Below are positions 25,401 to 35,412 of a stretch of DNA of 64,000 bases, one piece after another. The number at the start of each line of letters is the position of its first letter. The first letter of the stretch is position 1. Origin of the DNA: Ifrita kowaldi (lineage: Eukaryota > Chordata > Aves > Passeriformes > Cinclosomatidae); the NCBI GenBank assembly GCA_013398055.1, contig VZRS01009720.1, positions 62,001 to 126,000 of the forward strand. The letters are read 5' to 3'. The position numbers and the translations under genes are program-made. The notes under the pieces were generated by a model. That model saw only the letters and a program-made list of their open reading frames with translations. It searched no databases and was not told the origin of the DNA.

Positions 25401-27212
25401 AAAGGCAGCATGAACAACATACTAAGCATTCCAGTTTTAACCAACATACCACACCTTCACCTTCTCTGGTTATTAAAACAAAACCCCTATTTTCTGAGCT
25501 AATCAGCTCTGGCCTTTAGTTTTCCTGCCTGTGAAAGACTGAATTTTCCCTAAAGGGCTGAGCTTCCCAACAGGAACTGAATCAGGCCAAGGCAAAGCTC
25601 TGTCCAGTGCATGACAGGGAAGGAACCAGCAGTATACCAACAAACCAAACCAATAAAAGGAGAAAGCCCTTAATCCTCACCTTGACCCTTATTTGATCCT
25701 CATTCAGAGATTAAAGCTTTATGGCTTTTTAGTTTTAGACTCATAGAAAACTTTATTGGAAAGGTTAGAATCTCATGAAAAGACCTCTTGGCTGTGCAGC
25801 TATGAAAACCAGGTCACAGCGTGGAGATGTACAACGTGACTGAACAGAGATGTGAGGAATTATGTATACAAACTCTGAATAACCCTGACACAACTCAAAT
25901 CTGGAAGCAGACGGAGCAGTAATGATGCCACAATGTGACACCCACATGTGACATTTCTCAGACTGGTGTTTCACTCATGTAGTTAGTTTAATTGTTTACA
26001 GGGATGCTGCTTACCTTTTTTTCTTGTGGGTCAGCTTCAAACTGAAATGTGAACTGTTACATCCACTCGTTTCCAGCGTGTCAATAATCAAGTATTTAAA
26101 AATTCAAGAGGAAGACATTACCAGACCCGCTACACACAAATTTTATATTTAATTTGTAATGTACAAATACATTTCTGTAGCTATTGGCAATAGAGCAGTT
26201 TTAAATATAGTAGCTAAGTACAGCTGTGGATGTTGCAGTATGATAGCAGGAAGAGTCTGCATGTAAACTTTCCTACAAAAATAATCACTCCCGCATCCAG
26301 CAAAAACAAGAAGCTGTGTGAAATGCAGTAATCAGCAGTGAGATAATCAGTCTTGGGAACCTAAGACTCTTTAGAGTTTGTATTATCTGGAGTATCTGAC
26401 CATCCAGCCATATAATTGCATGTGCTAGATAAGTGGAGAGAGTGGGTTTTGAGGGTGACCTTGAAAGGGGAGGTTTCAGCCCATTAACTGTGAAAGATCT
26501 CTAAGCAGGACATCAGGCACGCTGTTTTCCAGATCCTATTCTTTGGGCAAAAGGAATTTGGGCGTCTCTTGTAAAGCAAGATTAATGTGTGCACGGGCAA
26601 CGATAGAGGTCGGTGCACAGGAGAAGGATTTCAGCATAAACCCATTTGTTTGTGGGGAAACAGATGCATCCTGCAATCCCCTCTTGCTAAAACCACTGGC
26701 TCCTCTAAGGGACCTCCTCAGTGAGTCTCTCCCAGTGTGGAGGTGAGGCAGACCAGCAGTGTTCAGATGCCTGGAGAATGTCTGACTCACCCTGCAAACA
26801 ATCAGTGAATAGTCAAACAAACCTTACACCTGAGCATCTGCTCCTTAACATTGTTCTGCCTCCCCCGAAGTAGTGGTTTCTATGCCTAACTTACAGTTGG
26901 GGAAACTGAGGCATGGGGAGGCTGTGGCACCCCAGGTTTACACAGAACTCTGTAGAGCTCAGGATCTTATCCAGACCATCCTGCTAGTCACTCCCAAGCT
27001 TCAGCCACAATATCATTTCCCCGGACTTCCTCAGAGACAATCTATGCAGCTGTTCATGCTCAAAAGTACATCAAAACTAGTTCTCTCTTACCTACATACA
27101 TTACCCCTTCTTTGGTCTTCTCTGCAGCCTCTGTCACTCCCTGCTTGGTCTTTTCTGCAGCAGCCACCACACCTTCTTTAGCAATGGAGAAACCTTTCTT
27201 AAAGACATCCAT
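12690..27212 (-). CDS. SNCG: Gamma-synuclein (SNCG), complete, 5 coding exons
   Basis: Exons are 27092-27212, 22083-22124, 21089-21216, 13839-13916 and 12690-12719, minus strand. All junctions are GT/AG with phases 1, 1, 0, 0. The product is 132 residues (human 127). The N-terminus MDVFKKGFSIAKEGVV is gamma-type; alpha-synuclein has MDVFMKGLSKAKEGVV. Imperfect KTKEGV repeats in 11-residue units follow (KTKQGV 21-26, KTKEGV 32-37 and 43-48, KTKEQA 58-63). The family uses these repeats to form an amphipathic helix on lipid membranes. Residues 98-132 form an acidic, Pro/Gly-rich tail with no tyrosine. M38 and Y39, also present in human SNCG, are kept. SNCG is a cytosolic protein of peripheral neurons and some other tissues; its role is not fully known. 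The start has A at -3 and G at +4. Neighbours ADIRF and MMRN2 confirm that this is SNCG rather than SNCA. Confidence 0.95.
12720..13838 (-). other. SNCG: SNCG intron 4
   Basis: This is a phase-0 intron of 1119 bases. Nothing else is recognised in it. Confidence 0.75.
13839..13916 (-). CDS. SNCG: SNCG coding exon 4
   Basis: This 78-base exon encodes residues 98-123, starting EDL as in human SNCG and then a Pro/Glu/Gly-rich stretch. It is unusually GC- and CpG-rich compared with the other exons (GCG, CCG and GGC codons). The acceptor is TTGGCAG and the donor GTGAGT, both phase 0. Confidence 0.88.
16375..16451. repeat. TTA/TTG trinucleotide microsatellite
   Basis: About 77 bases of plus-strand (TTA)n merge into (TTG)n, with the longest pure TTG run at about 16407-16447. 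It is intronic to SNCG. In other frames it gives artificial runs of one amino acid such as poly-Cys. Confidence 0.95.
17490..17565. promoter_or_regulatory. CpG-dense cluster in SNCG intron 3
   Basis: About ten CG dinucleotides sit within roughly 75 bases, inside an otherwise CG-poor intron. It could be an intronic promoter or enhancer core, or chance. No exon is recognised. Confidence 0.2.
20755..20925 (+). mobile_element. Old CR1-type LINE fragment
   Basis: The stretch follows the CR1 3' end pattern: a TGCCCAGGGA-like segment, then GTTGGACTAGATGATCTC, a GGTCCCTTCCAA-like block and a degenerate ATTCTGTGA tail. It is truncated at the 5' end and diverged, and lies antisense to SNCG close to the exon 3 donor. 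It has no coding capacity. Confidence 0.8.
21089..21216 (-). CDS. SNCG: SNCG coding exon 3
   Basis: This 128-base exon encodes residues 55-97, beginning VAEKTKEQANVVGEAVV and ending TTGVVKK. It covers the hydrophobic central region equivalent to the NAC segment of alpha-synuclein. The donor is GTATG. Confidence 0.94.
21217..22082 (-). other. SNCG: SNCG intron 2
   Basis: This is a phase-1 intron of 866 bases. A minus-strand open frame crosses its boundary with exon 2 but in a different frame from SNCG, so it is not taken as coding. Confidence 0.75.
22083..22124 (-). CDS. SNCG: SNCG coding exon 2
   Basis: This 42-base exon encodes GTKTKEGVVQSVTS (residues 41-54) and the first base of V55. Acceptor TTTCACAG and donor GTAAG flank it. 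The 42-base length is the usual one for this synuclein exon. Confidence 0.94.
22125..27091 (-). other. SNCG: SNCG intron 1
   Basis: This is a 5-kb phase-1 intron. I see no recognisable exon or repeat family. Confidence 0.75.
27092..27212 (-). CDS. SNCG: SNCG coding exon 1
   Basis: It encodes residues 1-40 and the first base of G41. It carries the N-terminal gamma-type sequence and two KTKxGV repeats, ending MYV. The donor is GTAAGAG. Confidence 0.95.
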
Positions 27213-28390
27213 TCTTGTTGCTTGTTAAGGTATTACTGGGATGATCTGAATGAGGGAGCAAAAGCAGCAAAAAGCACCTCAAGGCTGGGACTGCGAGATG
27301 CAGCCTTACCCTCGGCAGATACTCGGCTTCTCTGGCAGGCTCTGCCTTTGCTCTTCCTCCTGTGCTGGATGAAGGCAGTGTGGCAAAGCTCACAGCCCTT
27401 GCTGGCTCTTATTGATGAAGTGTGCTGCAGTGTAGCCAATGCCCGTGTACAGCTGATACTGAAATATTAATGATACGGATCTGCCTGGGAAGCTTTAAGA
27501 AGGGAGGGGGAGAGGAGGACGACGACAGCAGTAGGTAAGGGGCTGGCTGGAGAATTTCCAGACAGACAGAGCTTTTAAAATATGCTGCAACACTGTCACT
27601 GAAGGATGGTTTCAGTGAAGAGGGAGACTTTAGCAGAAGAGCTGAGTTCATGAAAGGGCACCTTCCTGAGGTTGCAGCAGGAGCCAAACACCAGCTCTCC
27701 CAGGCCCCAGATGGTGAAGAGCATTGTAATGCTGGCAGTGTTTGTAGCAAACAAGCAGGGTCAAGGTTTCTTGGTCTGGCAGTTACCAGAACCCACCCTG
27801 CACAAAATTAACGAGAACATTATTTCTAGTAAATCCTGAGAGGAAAAGGGAACCAGCTACAGCTTGGTGCTCAAGTGAAGCGAACTTGAGGTCCTAACTG
27901 CTATGTTTGTCAAGCATGAAATCATTCGGTATAAACTGTGGGGTTTGCTCAGCTGTACATCCCATCACAACAGGTCATTTCTGAAAAATCAGATGCCTGT
28001 TGGGGGAAATCCTGTTTCCTATTTGTTTCTCTGAGTTGCTGTTTACAGAGCCCTGCTCCGCTGCCGCAGAGTGAGACATCATCTCACACCAAACACCATC
28101 CCTCACATCAGAGCCGGTGCTGCAGAGCACAGCGGGGCGAGAACAGCCAGCACAGAGCTGACTGGGGAAATCTTGAAGAGGATCTATCCAGCCTCAAGGC
28201 CTGGCTAGGAAAAAATACCAGAACATGATCATTAATCACAGCTGGATATCCTAATGTGCTTGCAGTTAACTCAAGTTAAAGTGTTTTCTGAAGTAGATCC
28301 TGAGTGCCCAAAGAATCTATTGCCCCACAAACTGAAATTCAGTGCCAACACTTGTAAAAACAATTGCTGGTGCAGCAAGGTGATTTTCAA

Positions 28391-28433
28391 NNNNNNNTTT
28401 AAATTTTTTTTTTTTGTTTTTTTTTTTTTAAAT
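28391..28433. other. Assembly gap and poly-T tract
   Basis: Seven N bases (28391-28397) are followed by a nearly pure T run. This looks like an unresolved homopolymer rather than a biological feature. The true length is unknown. Confidence 0.9.
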
Positions 28434-31400
28434 AGTGCCAGATGTGAAACTATGGAAGCCACGAATCATCAGCTGCTGAGCCCAAACCCTGACCTGCTTT
28501 GGTTGCTCTTCCTCACCAGGCAAACAGAATATGAAATTCAGAGGCTGAGCTGCATTATGTGAGGGTAGCACACCACAACGTCATGAAGTGCAGTGGTCTG
28601 GAAGCCACTGCTGCTACAAGGTATCAGCCTGGAAGTGTCAGATGGGGAATGACTACACAGAAAAAAGTCTGAACAAAAAATATTGTATCTGTACATACAT
28701 GCAGACCTGTACACAAATATAGTTCTTACTGTGGAACTAAGAAGAGTTCTTCAGTTTTTGGAAGTGTTTTTTTTACCCCATACTGAAATAATTGAAAAGC
28801 TACTGATCTGGGAAATAACATACAGAATTCTTAATCCTTTTCTCACAGGTAAGTCTCCTTACTTATAAATGAAGAAAAAATTTCCATCGGAACATAAAGG
28901 TGCCAAATCTCTGCCAGACTAATGAATTTATCAACTGTTAATTTTAAAAAGTGCAAGATTCAGAGGAAGGCCAGCACAGCATACCAATTATTATAGGAGC
29001 TCACACAGTTCCAGATTGTTGCAGCAAGAAGTGAAGAAGGCTTTTCTTACCATCTGTCAAAATTCCCCCAAGGTGCTTGATGCTATGGCTGGTGCTCATT
29101 CCTCGTCCCAAGGTGCTCTCAAATTGAAGACATCTGCACCTTACTGTGCCATACAACAGTGGATTAACCTCACTGCTCCTGGAGCCAGTCACAAAACTGC
29201 CATTGATTTCACCAGGCACAGAGCAGGAGTCTTGTTTTAACTACATTTGTTAAAAAAATGAATTTACCATCTTTGGGAATTGCTACAGGGCCTATTTACT
29301 TTTTCACCAGGCTTTCAAAGACCATTAAAGCAGAGCACAGACATTCCCAGGGTTATGAATTTTACTGGTATTTTCAGGAGAACACCAAGACTGATAAGGC
29401 TGAGTGAGAAGTGTATTTCAGTTTCGTTCAGCTATTGTTCTGTCATTGTGATTTGTACAATTCAATTTTATGTATTTTGCATTGCTATTAAAAGGTAACA
29501 AACACATGAAATATCAAGCCATCCTGGGATATGAAATATGAATCATCACCAGATTGAATTAGCCAATACTCAAGTGGGATACTCCTTTCCTGCATTCTTC
29601 TGTCCCGATGACCTTGAGAAAGGGCTCACAAGACGTATTTCCGTGCTGTTGGATCCCTCCCAAGGCAGCAGGCAGCTTGCACAGGCATTGTTTAACCTTG
29701 AAACCTTTTTAGGAAAGCTCTGGACTCGAGACAACATCATAGGCAATCTATACAGGGCAAGCATCCATAATGGCTCCTCAACGTTTGCCACCTCCAGGTG
29801 ACTGCAGGGCCCTTCTTCTACTCAAAGCAGAGGATTCAGTCCCAGTTTGTTGCCAATCCTCCCTCACCTCAGCCAAAACTAACAACAAGAGTTAACACAA
29901 ACTACCGTGGCTTTAAGATTTTGCTGGGGACTTAACATTCTGCCTGGTAAGGTTTACCCCCCTGTATCAGATAAGATAATCAGCAGCTAAAGACAAAGAC
30001 CCCCAGCAGGCAATTCAGAGACCTCAAGCTCCTATCTCACCTGGCAGCAGCCTCTTTTTCTGTCTTTTCTGCCTTGCAACACTAGGAGAAGCCACTTAAG
30101 CTACACATTAAGCTCTCTTTTTTTTTTCCATTGAATATAATCCATATCACTGTAAACAAATCTATATCTCAAAAAACATTTGGCTGATCTGCATAATACC
30201 GAAAGAAAGCCTCATCTTGACTTGTGCAATGACAAACCATCCACTTGCTGTTCATTTAAAGTCTGAATTCTGGCTGCTCAGGCTTGGCCATTGGGCCTCT
30301 TGCTGCATAACAGCAGTGTTTCTTGAAACTTCCCCTGAAAGGAGCAGTTCCCCACCTCTCAGGTGCCTTTCCCTGGGTGTTGGTGGCTGACACCTGGAAG
30401 CAGGTCGGTGCAACATCTGCCAGCAATTTTGGAATATGGGCAAGAGAATTCTAACTCAAGCCTACCAATTCCCAAAGCACTGACACAAGGCAAGGAAAGA
30501 ATGCAAAGCAGAAATTGAGATTCCCTGTCCTCTACTTTCTTTTTCTTTGTTTCTGCAAGAGATTAAACAGGATTTTACTTAATTTGGGTCTCTTCCTTCT
30601 TGAATTTTCCCAGTTGCAAGCTACTCCGCCCATAAAGCATTAACCTTGTCCTTTAACAATGAATTTATGCTGCAGACTAACAGCTGACAAAGTCATTTTG
30701 CCAGATGAAAGAAGTGTGATTTGGTCATATTCTATTGAAGTATTTAAATGGGGTATGATCTGGTTTGAAAGAGAGGTAAGGAAAGGAAAGGAAAGACAGG
30801 CAGCTTTTGTGGCTGGTAAATATCCTTCGTTCAGGAAGTTTTTTTATGAAGAATAATATTAACATTAACAGGATTGAACACTGCCATAAATAAACAGAAA
30901 TCCTTCCTCTGTCTCTCTCCATTTATGAAAACTTCAAAATGCAGAAAGCAGAACTGTCACAGATCTGTCATTTCCATGCCCTAACGAAAACAAGCAGTTG
31001 TCTGACATCCTTTGGCAAACAGTTTAGGACTTGAATCCCTGCATGTACGTTTGCATAGGTAATGAGCTAATTCCTTAGCCAGGGAATGAATAACCCAGGG
31101 ATGAGCCATTTCTCAGGAACACACAGAGGGATGAGCCACATGCAGTGCACAGAGTGCTGCCAGTACAGCAATCTTCCGTGACTGATCTCTGCTGTTGAAT
31201 ACCATTGATAGCTTTTGAGCAAACCATTAAAAACACAGGCAACAAGAATTCATCTTCTTCCTCTGATGGACAGACCAGTGAAAGGGATTGCTCCCTAGCC
31301 CTGCAGCCCTCCTCTGGACACTCTTCTCCCCATGCTCTCTTCCCCCCGAGCAGCTGCACACGTATGAGCGCACATCAGCAGCGGGCAAGGAATGAGACAG

Positions 31401-34225
31401 CATTTTCCAGATCTAAACCCCAATGCCTAATGAGAAGTTATCCCCTTGCTGTGCAGCTATCAACAAAACTGTCTTCCTACACATAAAATCCCTTCAGTTA
31501 CACAGTCTGCTTCAGAGATTTCGAACTGGGATATATGAATCTAAAGTAACACTTGCTTTCCATCTTTTCTTGGCTTTTAAAACATTTTTTCAAGGGTTTT
31601 TATTTTCCCTTTAAATACACAGATTTGGAATTAAAGTCTATAATTAAGAGCATTACAGAGTAGGCAGTGAATCTGGAAAGACAGAAAAGAAACAAACAAA
31701 ATCATCAGAATCTATTAAATGAAAACTGAATTTCTCTTTCTCCAGAGACATGCTGACTGGAACAGCCAGAGCGTTTGCTTCCCAAGTACAGCCAAGCCAT
31801 TTATCAGACAAGCCATTAATCAAACACATTGTTTGGCACTGTTTACTGTGTGGTTGCCCACCTCCCATCCAGCTGTAGCTGCAGGGTTCCTACCCTAAAC
31901 AGAAGGAAAGGGGCCAAGATGAGATTTTGCACCATGAGCAGATTATCCAGCAGACGGTGCTGGCATTTGACAACTTGGTTATGGAATTGCAAACAGGACA
32001 CTGAATTCTTGGGACAGGCAGCATCAGCGGGGTTAAGAGCTGTGTTTAAAGGAAGTGGTTATAATTACCAGACAAGGCAAGAGCAGCCCTGATACTTACT
32101 GGCAAGACCCCAGGGCCTACGTGATCGATCTGCTGTAACTGGCAATATCAACTCTTTACAGATTAGCTTGAAGTCTGAAGAACAGTTTGAACACTTCGAG
32201 GAAGTACTTCCCAGAAATACTTGGAGGAAAAGTATTTTCATGAATAAGGGCATAGGGGAAAAAAGAAAGTCACTAGTGACTGGGGACAAGGAGTGGAGGA
32301 ACAGTATAGTTTTGGCTAGCTGTTCTTAGAACCACTAAAAACTCGTGGGAACCACCAGGGCAGCTCCAAACATCCCCACACCATTATTGTAACATCACTA
32401 CTTAATGGTTTCAAGTATGTTTTTGGAGTAACACTTCACAATAACACTTTCCAAATAATTTTCCAAACTATATTTTAAATTGATTTATCCCATTTCTTTC
32501 ATTCCAGCAGTGGTACCCAGCTCTGTAAAGTACACCAACACTAAACTAGGCAACTGAAGAGTGACTAAACATCTACTGATGTTAGTTGATGCACGGGTAT
32601 CTTTCTCATCTAGAAAGTACCTCCTAGAAGAGACTGACCTCAGAAAGCAAGGAGCAGGCTGTTACAGCAAATATATGGCTGTTTTCCCTGGCTCCATGGT
32701 GAGTCAACAGCTCAAAAGAGAAAGAAAGAAAAAAAAAAGAGGCAAAGTTGTGCAGTATCTCATTCCTGAGTAGATACACTCCTCATACCTGTTCCTTTAC
32801 AGATATAAAAGAAAACTTACAACTCAGTCTGCCAACAAATTTGATGTTTTGAACCAACAGTATAACCTGAACATGTTATTCAGATACCCCAAATCATAAC
32901 AGCTATTAGACAAAAATCCCAACTAGTGTTCAGTAAGGAAGTGCCTTTGAATAATTAATGCCTTTTATGTGTTCATGGCAGCATCCTATGCTATGCCTAT
33001 CACAAGGGAAGGGACGTCATCCCCTGCCTTGCTCCATATTTAGCATCTTTCGTAACTGCTACCAAAACAAAGTTGTGCTAAATTATCAACCTGCAAATCT
33101 GAGCCTGCTGCACCCACAGGGCAGCACCATTACAAAGGCCCAGAGAACAGGTTCTTGCACCTGGAGGAGCAGCAGATGTTCTGAGGCAGGAGGATGGCAG
33201 AGAAACACTGCCCCACCACTTGGGAGGGATCACACCCATGAAGAATGACTTCAATACCTGCAGCACAGTTCCCTTCTCTGCAAGCCAGGATCTCACTGCA
33301 GGTCAGGTTATAAGCCTGTTGCTTGTTTTGTCTCATGTTTGCTTCAGTTCCTTCCTGATAATGGTCTTAATATGCAAACAAATATAATGCTTAGGTCACA
33401 TCCAGTTACTCGTGAGAAAAGCACATTTCTATGTGAAACATGGCACATGAAATATTCACACAGTGACATGTGTTACAGCAGGATGCACACAATTCTGAAA
33501 TAAAAGCAGCAGGAAGGAACAGAGGGAAGTTGCTAATTTTTTTCAGTCCTCAGTCCAGACCTTGTGATTTCATCTCCCTGGAGAAGTGACTGCTACAGCA
33601 AGAGCAGGTTTTTCCTCAGAATTAGCAAAATCTCTCCCTGATTGGCCCCATATGCTGCTGTCACTGGTCTTAGGCAGCAGTGTCTACCACAGGTCAGGAA
33701 GGGCACTTCCTTGTTTCTCTAGGTTCTTCCATTAAGCATAAAATAGGGGCATTAGGAGAGGGCTGCACATCCAGCCAGTGATAAGGAGATGCAAATTCAT
33801 AGCCTTTAATAACAAGGCCTTCCAAAATCCTGGAGAGATTTTATCCTCTATTTTCAGCTGCTATTGGAATGGATCCATAAAAGCTTTACATTTAATGCTC
33901 TGCAGGACATACTGAACTTTGGGCTGCTCATCTCATCATTCACACTGAGAGATGATCTAGCAGTCCTGCATTCCCACATGTTTTGTCAGTGGAGCATCAT
34001 TCTCCTTCATTTTATTCTTTAAAATGCCAGACCACATCACTCTGCAAGACGGTGAAGAAAGAAACACAGTCAATGAAAGCAACAAAACTAAAAGCAGCAC
34101 CACCAAGCAAAGCAAAACCAGTAAGAAAGCTACATGCAACCTCCACAGCCTTTTTTTTTTAATTTACTATTAGAATGTGGTGACAGAGGTAGCTCTTGAC
34201 AGTAGCTCATGGCTAGTGGTTTTTT

Positions 34226-34352
34226 TTAAATGCTAATTAAAAATAAAAAAACCCCAACCAACCAAACAAAAAAATCCCCACCAAAACAAAACAAAACAAA
34301 ACAAAACAAACAAAAAAAACAAAAAAACAAACAAAAAAAACACAACAAAAAA
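34226..34352. repeat. A-rich AAAAC-type simple repeat
   Basis: This purine-rich tract has repeated AAAAC and AAAC units, including five consecutive AAAAC copies near 34284-34308. It may be an expanded simple repeat or a degraded poly-A tail. It lies about 0.8 kb upstream of the MMRN2 start codon. Confidence 0.9.
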
Positions 34353-35131
34353 TAGGCCTGACACCCACACATGACAAACCAAACAGAAATTCTTAGAAAT
34401 GCTCAATTATCCTGACCTCTCTGAAGGACAACTTCATGAAAATCTTCATTTTGATAGGATCAGACTATGATTCACAGAGCTACTTTGCAAAGGTAACACA
34501 AGAATGGATGTTTGTAGGCTCTTTTTTACCATTCATTTGCTCTGAGTCCCTCAATGCCTGCAATTTGTTGAACATACCACAAATATTCTGCTGCTAAAGC
34601 CAAGGTATATCAGCCTTTAAACTGTAGAAAAAACCCCCATGTGCAGCACTGGACCAAGCAGGTCTGTGACATTTTCTGGCACTGTAATGAGAGTCTGTTA
34701 GAGCACTCAATATTTTCTTTCCTTTCTTTTCTCTTCCTTTCCTTTAAGCTAACATCCTTTTCCTGTGCCTGAGGGAGAAGGCAGTTGATAAAAGCCGAGT
34801 TCCTGTTCACAGATAAGTTTAGAAGGCAGGCGAGCTCAGAAGTTCCTTGAATAAGCTATATTCCTACCACCTTTTTTCCCCCCTGTCAGAGACGTCTGAG
34901 CCCCACACAGGAACCAGGCTCACATTGTTCAGTAGCCACGGACGTTTCCACCGTAGCTGGGAGGGCCGAAAGCTCTTTCCGCTCTTTGTTACAGGATTTT
35001 TTTTTATTTTTTCCTTCCTTCTTCCAACTTTCCAGTTAAAGAATATTGCTGGGGCATTTCTGAAGTAACTCAGGCTGAGCTTCAGAGAAAAGAACAAGAG
35101 ACAGGTGTAACTGGGGGGGAAGAAGCCCAGG

Positions 35132-35412
35132 ATGCTCGTGAAGCTTTTGCTGGTCTGTAGTACAGTAGGACTGGCAAAGCTGGTGGAACACACAGCCCAT
35201 CATGGACATCGTGATGGCTCCGTGCACAGCTTAAAGCCACGAGTTCATGAGACCTCTGCACACCCCCAGAGAACTCCTCTGCCACACCAAGAAGGTTACT
35301 GGGAGGCAGAAGGGCTCAGGGAAGATACTCAAGATTACCCTTCAAGTGTGGTCTCCTCACACCAGGAAGAGAGAGGGGATTTTGAAGCTGCGAGCCCACA
35401 GTCCCGAAATGG
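35132..35412 (+). CDS. MMRN2: MMRN2 coding exon 1
   Basis: It encodes residues 1-93 and two bases of codon 94: the signal peptide, then a His- and Pro-containing linker that is poorly conserved in the family. The donor is GTAAGT. The start is supported by A at -3 and an upstream in-frame stop codon. Confidence 0.88.

Larger units (their letters stand above)
27213..35131. other. Divergent SNCG-MMRN2 intergenic region
   Basis: This 7.9-kb region separates the two start codons, which point away from each other, so both promoters should lie inside it. I see no convincing TATA box for either gene. It contains a 7-base run of N (28391-28397) inside a T-rich tract and an A-rich AAAAC-type repeat (about 34226-34352). 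No other exon is recognised, though untranslated first exons cannot be excluded. Confidence 0.6.

Noticed and set aside
34226..34352. Possible processed-transcript poly-A tail
   Set aside because: No recognisable retrocopy or LINE body lies next to it; a simple repeat is the safer description.
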